From: Mycolicibacterium brisbanense
Lineage (GTDB): Bacteria > Actinomycetota > Actinomycetes > Mycobacteriales > Mycobacteriaceae
DNA length: 64,000 nt
Assembly (NCBI RefSeq): GCF_001570425.1
Contig: NZ_BCSX01000040.1
Span: 124,001 to 188,000, forward strand
Direction: 5' to 3'
The notes beneath the pieces were generated by a model, which searched no databases, was not told the DNA's origin, and saw only the letters and a list, made by a program, of their open reading frames with translations. The position numbers and the translations under genes were made by a program. Of the stretch, positions 9,367 through 17,591 are shown piece after piece; position 1 is the first letter of the stretch, and each line of letters opens with the position of its first letter.

Positions 9367-10808
9367 CGACCGCCCACCGGGCTGGATGTCGCGGTCACCC
9401 GGGTGTCGATGGTGTTGATGGCCGAACGTGCGACCAGTCGGTATTCGGCTTCGCGATCGAAGTCGCGGCTCAGGAACAGGTACAGCCCGCCCGATACGAA
9501 AAGCCCTACGGCGAAGGAGAAGTCAGCGCCGCCGATTGCCGCAGCGGCGGGACCAACCCAGACGCTGGTGCTGAAGAACGGGATCATCGCGATGAATCCC
9601 ACTGTGTAGCTGATCATTCCCGAGCGCCCCCAGCGCCCGTAGATGCCCCCATCGGTCTTGAGGATGTCACTGATGGAGAGAATTCCCCGACGAACGATGT
9701 AGTAGTCGATGAGGTTGACGGCGGTCCACGGGATGAGGAAGTAGGTCAGGATCGCCAGGAAGACGCTGAACGCGTTGAGTGCGTTCTCCGGCACGAACAG
9801 GCTGGCGAAGATGGCGATCGAGCCGAGCGACACGATCGCTGCCGCCCTGACCTTGAAGGTCGAGGTGAAGCGGCGGAAGCCCTCGACCGCCGTGAGAAAC
9901 GCGATGGATCCGCTGTAGAAGGCCACCGCGACGGCATTGAGGCAGGTCAGCAGTGACACCACCATCATGACGCCGGCCAGCGCCGGGGACATGTTCCCGG
10001 CGAGTTGGTCGAAACCGGCGACCGTGCTGGCATCGGGGTAGGCGATGGCCAGGATGGCGCCGAGAATCTCGATCCAGATCGCCGAGAGCAAGGTGCCGCC
10101 GAAGACGGTGGCTGACACCTTCCAACCGGATATCCATTCGGGCAGATAGCGGGTGTAGTCGGAAACCACTGGTGCGACCGCGATCTGGAATGTTGCCGAC
10201 GCGGCGAACTGCAGCAGGAACGGCGCGAGTCCGAAGTCGGCGACGCCGAGGTAGTTTCCGATGGGCAGATAGCTGAACGCGCATACGCTCAGCACGACCA
10301 GCGCGGCGAGCATCAGGTAGGAGACGGTCTTCTCCGCCCGAAGCACCACCTGGTAGCCGATGGTGGCCACCAGCAGCGCGACGACGCCGACACCCAGGGA
10401 GAGGACCGGCAGCGCAATCCCGGTGGTGATGACATGAATTGACGCCGCACCGGTCTGCACATAGAAGATCGCGAAGCCGAACTGCACGAGAGTCGCTGCC
10501 ACGAGCGGCAGTACGGCACCGCGCGTGCCGAACTGCGCCCGGGACTGAATCATCTGGGGCAGCCCCATGCGCGGGCCTTGGGCCCCGTGAAAGGCCTGGA
10601 ACAGCGTGCCGAAGACGCTGCCGAGCACGATCGCCGTGATCGACCATCGCAGACCGAGGCCGGCAAGCGACCCGAGTGCGCCGGTGGACGCCGTCAGGAA
10701 CGAGGCGTTGATCATGAACCACAACTGGGTCTGCGACCAGAGGCTTCCCGTTCGTGCCGAGGGCGGCACATAGTCGAACGAACGGTCTTCGACGAGTTCT
10801 ACGGCCAT
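9363..10808 (-). CDS. NCS1-family nucleobase:cation symporter
   Basis: The 481-aa integral membrane protein has about 12 hydrophobic helices and the NCS1 pattern: an N-terminal NASFLTASTGALG segment, QMIQSRAQFGTRGAVLPL in the TM3 loop, DYTRYLPE in the TM6 loop and IPWTAVNLIDYYIVRRG in the TM10 region. NCS1 carriers take up cytosine, purines, allantoin, hydantoins, thiamine or pyridoxine with H+ or Na+. The start at 10808 is set by AAGGA 7 bp upstream and by homology at MAVELVEDRSFDYVP; an in-frame upstream extension is rich in Arg/Pro and not protein-like. It is probably the uptake step of this operon. Confidence 0.87.
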   Translation of the reverse strand: MAVELVEDRSFDYVPPSARTGSLWSQTQLWFMINASFLTASTGALGSLAGLGLRWSITAIVLGSVFGTLFQAFHGAQGPRMGLPQMIQSRAQFGTRGAVLPLVAATLVQFGFAIFYVQTGAASIHVITTGIALPVLSLGVGVVALLVATIGYQVVLRAEKTVSYLMLAALVVLSVCAFSYLPIGNYLGVADFGLAPFLLQFAASATFQIAVAPVVSDYTRYLPEWISGWKVSATVFGGTLLSAIWIEILGAILAIAYPDASTVAGFDQLAGNMSPALAGVMMVVSLLTCLNAVAVAFYSGSIAFLTAVEGFRRFTSTFKVRAAAIVSLGSIAIFASLFVPENALNAFSVFLAILTYFLIPWTAVNLIDYYIVRRGILSISDILKTDGGIYGRWGRSGMISYTVGFIAMIPFFSTSVWVGPAAAAIGGADFSFAVGLFVSGGLYLFLSRDFDREAEYRLVARSAINTIDTRVTATSSPVGGR

Positions 10809-10830
10809 TGTTTGTCCTTGGTTGCTGTCG

Positions 10831-11595
10831 TTACCGGGCGTCGACGGTGGTGCGGTCCGCCGCCCATGCCATGAGCGCGAGCCAGAGCGCGGTGTATCCC
10901 TCCCAGGCCACGAATGACGGTGGCGCCCAGTGCGGGGACATGTCGGAGGTGAATGCGACTGAGCGACCGGCCTTGACCGAGCGGACCGCGACAAGGGGAG
11001 AGCCGTTGATCTCGGCCAGCACCTCGGAATCGGGATGCGGGTTGGTGCGGTTGAAACCGAGCAAGGCGGGCCAGGTTTCGCCGGTGCCGGCGAGGGCCGG
11101 GTGGCTTGCCGCGGTCACCGTCGGCACAGCGCCCTCGGGGGTCTCGGCACGGTCGTCGGTCAGCAGGGGCGCCACGGCGAGGATGTCGCCGATCGGGCTG
11201 TTGGCGTAGTTGGCCTTGGCGTCGACTCCGGAGAACGACAGATATCCGCCGATCATGGCCAGTCCGCCACCCGACTCGACGTATTCGCGAAGGGCGGCGA
11301 GGCGATTGGGCTCGGCCTGACTCCGATTGAACACCGCCCGGGTCAGCAGAAACGTGTTGGCTCCGACATCGCTGATCACGACGACGTCGTACTCGCCGAA
11401 CTCGGCCGCCGAACGCGGGCAATCGGTTTCGATCTTGTGAGCCGGGACGTGCGTGACGTCCCACCCACCTGAGCGCATGGCGGCGATGAATTCGCCAGCG
11501 CCCTCGACATATTCGGTGGTGGTGAAGGTATCGAACCCTTTTTGGTGGATCATGTGGGTGGTCCAAGACTCACCGAGCAGGAGCAAACGTGGCAT
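10831..11595 (-). CDS. Glutamine amidotransferase-like protein (DUF1355 type)
   Basis: The 254-aa protein has a class I glutamine amidotransferase-like/ThuA-like fold. It opens with PRLLLLGESWTTHMIHQKGFD, contains YDVVVISDVGANTF and ESGGGLAMIGGYLSF (the region of the nucleophile elbow, here without an obvious Cys), and ends with VAFTSDMSPHWAPP and a Trp-rich helix. Proteins like this lack the Gln-hydrolysing Cys-His pair and their activity is unknown. It sits 22 bp upstream of the permease gene in the LacI-headed operon. A role in catabolism of the imported compound is inferred. Confidence 0.7.
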   Translation of the reverse strand: MPRLLLLGESWTTHMIHQKGFDTFTTTEYVEGAGEFIAAMRSGGWDVTHVPAHKIETDCPRSAAEFGEYDVVVISDVGANTFLLTRAVFNRSQAEPNRLAALREYVESGGGLAMIGGYLSFSGVDAKANYANSPIGDILAVAPLLTDDRAETPEGAVPTVTAASHPALAGTGETWPALLGFNRTNPHPDSEVLAEINGSPLVAVRSVKAGRSVAFTSDMSPHWAPPSFVAWEGYTALWLALMAWAADRTTVDAR

Positions 11596-11613
11596 GGCAG
11601 AGGTCCTATCTGA

Positions 11614-12438
11614 TCAAGAGATGGTTCCGGAGGGAAAGTGCTGCAGGAATTTCCAGTCGTGTTCGGGGACGATGATGTCCGCCGAATTTCGGATTCTGTC
11701 GTAGCCCGCCATGAGCTCCGGCAGATTCCAGAATGAGCCCATCGGCCAGTTGAGCTCGAGATTGACGTAGTTGTACATCACATCGCTGGTCAAACACACT
11801 ACGCCCGAGCCGGTTTCGGCCAATACCACCATACATCCCGGGGTGTGACCGCCGATCTTGAGCAACCGGATTCCGTCGGCCAGGTCGTAATCGCCGTCGA
11901 TCACGCGCAGTCGGTCCCGGATCTGATCAACCTTGTACACGTACTCCGGGTAGTAGAACATGCAAAAATGTGGTGGCGTGGTGGCTTGTGGCAACTCGTC
12001 CTTCTGCACGAAAAATGTTGCGTTAGGGAAGAGTTCGTTGTTTCCCACGTGATCGAAGTGCAGGTGGGTCAGCACGACGATGTCGATGTCCTCAGGCTTG
12101 ACGCCGTAGCGGGCTAGCCCGGCCCGCAGATCCTGATCGTGGCTGCGTGACGCGACGAAGTCGACGCCGTAGCGGTGCTGCATCGCGGCGACTTCGTCGA
12201 CGTCACCAAGCCCGGAGTCGATGAGGATGGTCTTGTCTCCACCGAGGATGAGCCACACGGGCACGGGGACCATGACGCCTTCGTGTACCGAACCATCAAG
12301 GCGCACAATGTCATCGCGGAAGCCGTAGAGAAGTGCCTTGTTGTCGGGGATGTCGGGGTGAATTCCGCTGTTGAGAATGGACACCGACAACGAGCTTTCG
12401 AGTTCGCCGGTGACGATGTGGTGGATCTGAAGAGACAT
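11614..12438 (-). CDS. MBL-fold lactonase-like hydrolase (AttM/AiiA family)
   Basis: The 274-aa metallo-beta-lactamase-fold protein has the zinc motif LTHLHFDHVG (HxHxDH), a downstream His in GGHTPG, an Asp in LTSDVMY and His in PEHDW, the full dinuclear zinc set. It is closest in style to N-acyl-homoserine lactonases and to 4-pyridoxolactonase, which open lactone rings. It is the first structural gene after the LacI-type regulator (48-bp gap). Together with an NCS1 permease and a kinase this suggests degradation of a lactone-forming ring compound; the natural substrate cannot be named from sequence. Confidence 0.8.
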   Translation of the reverse strand: MSLQIHHIVTGELESSLSVSILNSGIHPDIPDNKALLYGFRDDIVRLDGSVHEGVMVPVPVWLILGGDKTILIDSGLGDVDEVAAMQHRYGVDFVASRSHDQDLRAGLARYGVKPEDIDIVVLTHLHFDHVGNNELFPNATFFVQKDELPQATTPPHFCMFYYPEYVYKVDQIRDRLRVIDGDYDLADGIRLLKIGGHTPGCMVVLAETGSGVVCLTSDVMYNYVNLELNWPMGSFWNLPELMAGYDRIRNSADIIVPEHDWKFLQHFPSGTIS

Positions 12439-12486
12439 GCTGTTCCTTTGTTCGCTGCGGGTCAGCCCGCACAGCTACGACGCCGG

Positions 12487-13500
12487 TCAGTCGGCGTCGG
12501 TCATGCACAGTGACGTCGTGCCACGCACGATCAGTTCCACGGGCTGGACGTGACGTTCGGCCGGTGGCGGGCACGAGGTGTCGATCGAGGCGATGAGTGC
12601 CTCCGCGGCACGGAATCCGAGCTGCCACACATCTTGTCTGACGGTCGTCAGGCCCGGATTGGTCATGCCGGCGATGTTGATGTCGTCGAACCCGACGACC
12701 GAAACATCTTGCGGGACATGCAAACCGATCTCCATCAGCCGCTTCATCGCGCCGAGCGCCATCAGATCGTTCGTCGCGAAGACGGCAGAGAAATCGATGT
12801 CGTGCAGCGGGCCGACGGCTTTGGCCAGCGCCGCGTACCCGCCGTCGTAGGTGAAGTCGCCGCCGATCACGACGGGCTGCGGGAGATCGTGTGACACCCA
12901 CGCGTCCGAAAAGCCCTGCGCGCGGTCGTCAGAGCTGGCGAGCCCGGCCATGGACAGGATGACTGCGTCTGTGTGACCGAGTCCGATGAGGTGCTCGGCG
13001 GCAAGCCGACCGCCTTCGGCGTTGTCGGAAACGAACGAGCAGGTGCTCGACCCGAGCACCTCTTCGTCGACCAGCACCACCGGGATGCTGCCGAGGGAAT
13101 CGGCCATTTCCCGGTGGGTGGTCGGCGAACCCGCGGCGTAGACCACGCCGTCGACCGCGCGCGAGCGGATGGTCTCCAGGTAGAGCAGTTCGCGGTCGTG
13201 ATTGAACGCCGAATTGCAGAGCACCATGTTGTACCCGGCATCGATCGCCGCCTCTTCGACGCCTTTGGCCAACTCGGCGAAGAAGCTGTTCGAGATGTCC
13301 GGCACGATCAGGCCGAGCAGTCGGGTGCCTCCGGTGGCCAGGTTCTGAGCGGCCCGGCGAGGGCTGTAGCCGAGCTGGTCCATGACCTCCTGCACCCGGC
13401 GTCTGGTCTCCTCCGACACCGCGCGCCGACCGCTGAGCGCATGCGACACCGTCGTCGGGCTGACGCCCGCCAGCCGCGCGACTTCAGCGATCGTGGCCAT
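12487..13500 (-). CDS. LacI/GalR-family transcriptional regulator
   Basis: The 337-aa protein has the N-terminal LacI helix-turn-helix (ATIAEVARLAGVSPTTVSHALSG), a hinge helix at YSPRRAAQNLATG and a periplasmic-binding-protein-like ligand domain. ATG 13500 is chosen because AGGAG lies 6 bp upstream; a TTG two codons earlier is a poor start. An 18-bp perfect palindrome lies 12 bp before the start codon, so the gene is probably autoregulated and controls the five co-directional genes behind it. The ligand is presumably the imported compound or a sugar part of it. Confidence 0.9.
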   Translation of the reverse strand: MATIAEVARLAGVSPTTVSHALSGRRAVSEETRRRVQEVMDQLGYSPRRAAQNLATGGTRLLGLIVPDISNSFFAELAKGVEEAAIDAGYNMVLCNSAFNHDRELLYLETIRSRAVDGVVYAAGSPTTHREMADSLGSIPVVLVDEEVLGSSTCSFVSDNAEGGRLAAEHLIGLGHTDAVILSMAGLASSDDRAQGFSDAWVSHDLPQPVVIGGDFTYDGGYAALAKAVGPLHDIDFSAVFATNDLMALGAMKRLMEIGLHVPQDVSVVGFDDINIAGMTNPGLTTVRQDVWQLGFRAAEALIASIDTSCPPPAERHVQPVELIVRGTTSLCMTDAD

Positions 13501-13511
13501 CTTCAACTCCT

Positions 13512-13529
13512 ATGCAAAGCGCTTTGCAT
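13512..13529 (-). promoter_or_regulatory. LacI-type operator, perfect 18-bp palindrome
   Basis: ATGCAAAGCGCTTTGCAT is a perfect palindrome with the central CG pair typical of LacI/GalR operators. It lies immediately upstream of the ribosome site of the LacI-type gene, where bound repressor would block transcription of the operon 13500 to 7600. Confidence 0.8.
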
Positions 13530-13590
13530 GACGCAGATCGCAATCTAGCGCGGACGAACCATCGAGTGCAATAGCGGAACTGCTGCGGCT

Positions 13591-14310
13591 CTAGCCCAGG
13601 AGCGTCGGCAGGCGCTGCAGCAATCCGGGCAGCGCGCTCACCGCGGTCTCCCGCAACGACACCGTCGCGCTGTCCGACAGCGGTGTGCGCTGCGGATTGA
13701 CCTCGATGACGGGGATGCCGTTGGCCAGCGCTGCCTCGGGAAGACCGGCGGCCGGGTACACGATCGAGCTGGTCCCCACCACGATGACGAGGTCGGAACT
13801 GCCCACCGCGGCCACTGACTGGTCCCAGGCCCGCTCGGGCAGCGGTTCGCCGAACCAGACCACATTCGGCCGGATCAGCCCGCCGCAGAAGCACAGCGGC
13901 GGCTCGACGGCCTCGACTGGCTCCGGCATCTGCGGCAGCACTCCCTCGAACTGCGATCCGCAAGCATCACAGCGGAATTCGAAGAGACTGCCATGCAGGT
14001 GGTGCACGTGGGTGCTACCGGCGCGCTCATGCAGGTTGTCGACGTTCTGGGTCACCACGTGCACGTCGGCGTAGTCCTGCCAGGCCGCCACGGCGCGGTG
14101 GCCGGCGTTCGGTTCGACCGCGTCCATCATGTAATGCCGCCACAGATACCAGGCCCACACGCGCTCCGGGTGCCGCTGCCACCCTTCCGAACTGGAGATC
14201 TCGTAGGGGTCGACCTTGGCCCAGAGACCCGTCTCGACGTCGCGGAAGGTCGGCACGCCACTTTCCGCCGATATCCCCGCACCGCTGAGCACTGTCAATC
14301 GCACGTTCAC
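13591..14310 (-). CDS. cobB: Sirtuin, NAD-dependent protein deacylase (class III, SIRT5-like)
   Basis: The 239-aa protein has the sirtuin core: [27 protein letters not shown] with the catalytic His in HLHGSLF, a zinc-binding CDAC ... CFCGG pair, and [13 protein letters not shown]. The segment WAWYLWRH supplies the Tyr-x-x-Arg pair that in class III sirtuins binds succinyl/malonyl groups, so desuccinylation is likely besides deacetylation. Initiation is at GTG 14310 or the nearby GTG 14304; no strong ribosome site is seen. It is divergent from the GntR gene with only about 30 bp between starts. From memory, this is the Rv1151c position. Confidence 0.88.
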   Translation of the reverse strand: MNVRLTVLSGAGISAESGVPTFRDVETGLWAKVDPYEISSSEGWQRHPERVWAWYLWRHYMMDAVEPNAGHRAVAAWQDYADVHVVTQNVDNLHERAGSTHVHHLHGSLFEFRCDACGSQFEGVLPQMPEPVEAVEPPLCFCGGLIRPNVVWFGEPLPERAWDQSVAAVGSSDLVIVVGTSSIVYPAAGLPEAALANGIPVIEVNPQRTPLSDSATVSLRETAVSALPGLLQRLPTLLG

Positions 14311-14341
14311 CAACGTAGCGGCTTTGGGTGATACTGAGCAC

Positions 14342-14707
14342 GTGACCGAGTTGGGGGATTGGGTCCGGGTAGATCCGGATGCTGACAGGCCGTTGTTCGA
14401 TCAGTTGAGAATCCAGATCATCGACGGCATCAGAGACGGACGACTTTCGCCGGGTACCCGGTTGCCGACGGTCCGGGAACTGGCGGGCCAGATCCGGCTG
14501 GCGGTCAACACCGTGGCCAGGGCCTACCGCGAACTGGAGGCGGCAGGCGTGCTGGAGACCCGGGGGCGCTACGGAACGTTCGTCGCCCGGGCCGATCCGG
14601 CGGATGCCGCGATGGCCGCGGCCGCGAATTCGTTTGCCGAGGCTGCCCGGGCGCTGGGCATCGGCAAGGTCGACGCGCTGCGCTACCTCGACGCGGCATT
14701 CGACTGA
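14342..14707 (+). CDS. Short GntR-family (YtrA-type) regulator
   Basis: The 121-aa protein has a winged-helix GntR domain at about residues 12-80 ([57 protein letters not shown]) and only a short C-terminal helix, which is the YtrA-like short form. The start is GTG 14342. It faces the sirtuin gene head to head, so it may regulate it, and its last 25 bp overlap the convergent PucR-type gene. From memory, it is at the Rv1152 position. Confidence 0.85.
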   Translation: MTELGDWVRVDPDADRPLFDQLRIQIIDGIRDGRLSPGTRLPTVRELAGQIRLAVNTVARAYRELEAAGVLETRGRYGTFVARADPADAAMAAAANSFAEAARALGIGKVDALRYLDAAFD

Positions 14708-15897
14708 CCCCGCCAACGCACCACGTCGAGGGCCACCGCGACATCCACGGCGGACTCGGCAAGTGGGCGGGGCAGGAGTTCGTCGGCGCGGGCCAGCCGG
14801 CGCAGCAACGTGTTTCGGTGTGTGTAGAGCGTTGCTGCCGCGCGTGACGCGTTGCATTGCTGCTCCACGAAAGTCCTTACGGTTTCCTGTAATTCGGTGC
14901 TTGCCGTCTCGAGATCACCCAGCACGCGGCTGACGAAGGCCGCGGCGCGGTCGGCATCGGCGGTGATCAGCGCGACCAGTTCGATCTCGGTGAACGTGGC
15001 GATCTGTTGAGGTGAGTGCAGCCGCGCCATCATGTGCTGGGTGGTGAGCGCGCCGAAATGGCTGCGCCGGAAGCCGTCTACGCCATCGGCGGTCGGTCCG
15101 ATGGCGATCCGGATGTCGGGATCCGCGCGGATGTGCTCACCCAGCGCTGCCACGTCGATGGTGCTGTGTGTCCACACCCAGCGCGTGGCCACGCTGGCCA
15201 GCAGGCTCAGGGGGCGCGTCGCGCCGAATGCCTCGGCGGCGCGGTCCAATCGGACCAGGTCGCTGTCCGGGCGTTCGGTCCAGATCACCGCCGCGGTGTG
15301 CGCGCCGGTCAGTGCGTAACCGAGTCGCGTCTCGGCGCGCTGGCGCGGGATCGGGGCCCCGTCGAGGATCAGCGCGACGGTCTCGCGACGTTCGGCATGG
15401 GTGCCCCGGGTGAGCTCGTCGCGCTCGAGCTCGATCTGCGCGGCAATCCCGGACAGCGTCGCATCGATGAACGCGCTGATCGACCGTGAGCAGACGTCGA
15501 GCAGTTCGTGCAATTGCCCGGCGTCCGATGTCAGTTCGAAGGCGATTTCCATGAGGCGCCGCCACGCGACACCCTCGCCGACCCGGTAGGCGTCGAGTGG
15601 GAACCCGGTGATGCCGCGCCGCACCATTTCTCGCGCGATGCTCAGTGGTTCGGGACCGGTGTTCGGCGGCACCGGTGCCCCGGGGTCCCGGACATTGGCC
15701 GCACCCCAGAAGAACAGATTGGCGCGGTTGCTACGACTGACCGCACCGGCGAGTTCGGGATCCGCCGCGATCACCGGGCTGGCGGCCAGCACGGCTTCGT
15801 CGAGCTCCTCCAGCCATTCCGGGCGGGCGTTGACGACGATCTGCGCGCACTGTCGGATCAGGTCCCGCACCGGCGGTGACGGCAGTTTCCACGTCAT
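14683..15897 (-). CDS. PucR/CdaR-type transcriptional regulator
   Basis: The 404-aa protein ends in a PucR C-terminal helix-turn-helix: [40 protein letters not shown]. It has an N-terminal RsbR-like/GGDEF-like sensory region (about residues 20-300). Such regulators usually activate divergently encoded oxidative or catabolic genes. Here the monooxygenase gene starts 130 bp away in the opposite direction, so it is the obvious candidate target, together with the P450 and MBL genes behind it. The ligand is unknown. Confidence 0.83.
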   Translation of the reverse strand: MTWKLPSPPVRDLIRQCAQIVVNARPEWLEELDEAVLAASPVIAADPELAGAVSRSNRANLFFWGAANVRDPGAPVPPNTGPEPLSIAREMVRRGITGFPLDAYRVGEGVAWRRLMEIAFELTSDAGQLHELLDVCSRSISAFIDATLSGIAAQIELERDELTRGTHAERRETVALILDGAPIPRQRAETRLGYALTGAHTAAVIWTERPDSDLVRLDRAAEAFGATRPLSLLASVATRWVWTHSTIDVAALGEHIRADPDIRIAIGPTADGVDGFRRSHFGALTTQHMMARLHSPQQIATFTEIELVALITADADRAAAFVSRVLGDLETASTELQETVRTFVEQQCNASRAAATLYTHRNTLLRRLARADELLPRPLAESAVDVAVALDVVRWRGQSNAASR

Positions 15898-16027
15898 TCG
15901 GCCAGCCTAGGGCGGTGGTGCACAGTGCATCATCGACTCTCGGAAATGGGTTGTTTTGACCTTGGTGGCGCTCTCCGAAACCGCGACGATTGAACACATC
16001 TCCACCACACCACCCACGGGAGCCCGA

Positions 16028-17542
16028 ATGACCCACACCGAGCACGTTGACGTCCTGATCGTCGGGGCCGGGATCTCCGGCATCGGCGCGGCCTACTACC
16101 TGCAGCAGGAGCACCCGGGACGCAACTTCGCGATCCTCGAGGCCCGCGGCGCGACCGGTGGCACATGGGATCTGTTCCGCTACCCGGGAATCCGCTCGGA
16201 CTCCGACCTGCACACCTTCGGCTACGAGTTCAAGCCGTGGCGTGACGAGCACGCCATCGCCACTGCCGACAAGATCCTGGCCTACCTGCGCGAGACGGTG
16301 ACCGAGAACGGCATCGACCGCAATATCCGGTTCCACCACAAGGTGCTCGGCGCGGCCTGGAGCTCGACCGACGCCCGCTGGGTCGTCGACGTCGAGCGCA
16401 CCGACGAGAGCGGTGAGGACATCGAACTGGTGCAGATGTCGGCGAACTGGCTGTTCTGCGCGGGCGGCTACTACCGCTACGACCAGGGCTACACGCCGTA
16501 CTTCGAAGGGCAGGAGCGGTTCACCGGTCAGATCGTGCATCCCCAGCACTGGCCCGAGGATCTCGATTACACCGGTAAGAAGGTCGTCGTGATCGGCAGC
16601 GGCGCGACCGCGGTGACACTGATTCCGTCGATGGCGCCGACGGCAGGCCACGTGACCATGCTGCAGCGCTCGCCCTCATACGTGCTTCCCGTTCCGGCCA
16701 AGGACTCTTTCGCCAACGCGGCCAAACGGCTGCTGGGCGATCGCCGCGGCTACGCCCTGACCCGGCGCAAGAACATCATCAAACAACGTGCCGTCTACAC
16801 GCTGTGCCAGAAGTACCCCACCGCCGCGCGCCGCCTGATCCGCAAGGTCAACGCCAGCCAGCTGCCCCAGGGATATGCCGTCGACGAGCACTTCGCGCCC
16901 CAGTACAACCCGTGGGACCAGCGCTTGTGCGCCGTGCCCGACGGCGATCTGTTCAAGGCCATCAGCAACGGCACCGCCTCGGTGGTCACCGACCGCATCG
17001 CGACCTTCACCGAGCGCGGCATCCTGCTCGAGTCGGGCCGCGAGCTCGACGCGGACATCATCGTCACCGCAACGGGTCTCAACGTCCAGCTGTTCGGCGG
17101 CATGACGCTCACCGTCGACGGTCAGCCGGTGAATCTGGCCGAGACCGTCGCCTACAAGGGCATCATGCTCTCGGGCGTGCCGAACTTCGCGTTTGCCTTC
17201 GGTTACACCAATTCGTCGTGGACACTCAAGGTCGGGCTGCTGTGCGAACACTTCTGCCGACTGCTGAAGTACATGGACGACAACGGCTTTGACTCGGTGT
17301 CCCCGGTGTTCGACAATCCGGGTATCGCGACGCTGCCGCTGCTCGACTTCGCCGCCGGCTACGTACAGCGGGCCGCAGACCAGCTGCCGCGGCAGGGCGT
17401 CAGCGGACCCTGGGTGATGTCGATGAACTACACCTACGACGCGGACATGCTGCGCAACGGCCCGGTGGTCGACCCGAGCCTGCGGTTCGGATCCCGCCGC
17501 GCCCTCAGGAATTCGGCACAGACTCCACAGCTCGTTCTCTGA
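16028..17542 (+). CDS. Flavin-containing Baeyer-Villiger monooxygenase (EthA-like paralogue)
   Basis: The 504-aa protein has an N-terminal FAD Rossmann motif GAGISGIGAAYYL, the BVMO fingerprint FTGQIVHPQHWP (FxGxxxHxxxW), a second NADPH Rossmann motif GSGATAVT, and the conserved ATG motif VTATGLN. It closely resembles mycobacterial EthA in segments such as RYPGIRSDSD and YKGIMLSG. It would insert oxygen into ketones to give esters or lactones, using NADPH and O2. The ATG at 16028 has GGGAG 5 bp upstream; an upstream in-frame start would add 24 unconserved residues. The self-sufficient P450 follows after 49 bp. Confidence 0.9.
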   Translation: MTHTEHVDVLIVGAGISGIGAAYYLQQEHPGRNFAILEARGATGGTWDLFRYPGIRSDSDLHTFGYEFKPWRDEHAIATADKILAYLRETVTENGIDRNIRFHHKVLGAAWSSTDARWVVDVERTDESGEDIELVQMSANWLFCAGGYYRYDQGYTPYFEGQERFTGQIVHPQHWPEDLDYTGKKVVVIGSGATAVTLIPSMAPTAGHVTMLQRSPSYVLPVPAKDSFANAAKRLLGDRRGYALTRRKNIIKQRAVYTLCQKYPTAARRLIRKVNASQLPQGYAVDEHFAPQYNPWDQRLCAVPDGDLFKAISNGTASVVTDRIATFTERGILLESGRELDADIIVTATGLNVQLFGGMTLTVDGQPVNLAETVAYKGIMLSGVPNFAFAFGYTNSSWTLKVGLLCEHFCRLLKYMDDNGFDSVSPVFDNPGIATLPLLDFAAGYVQRAADQLPRQGVSGPWVMSMNYTYDADMLRNGPVVDPSLRFGSRRALRNSAQTPQLVL

Positions 17543-17591
17543 GATTCGTTCCTCACGGTTCAGCGGCGTCCGGTGGCTATGCTCGGCGCAC

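Noticed and set aside
9363-10994. Longer NCS1 permease frame with a 62-residue N-terminal extension
   Set aside because: The extension is Arg/Pro/Ser-rich and overlaps the upstream gene; AAGGA sits at the start of the conserved part (10808).
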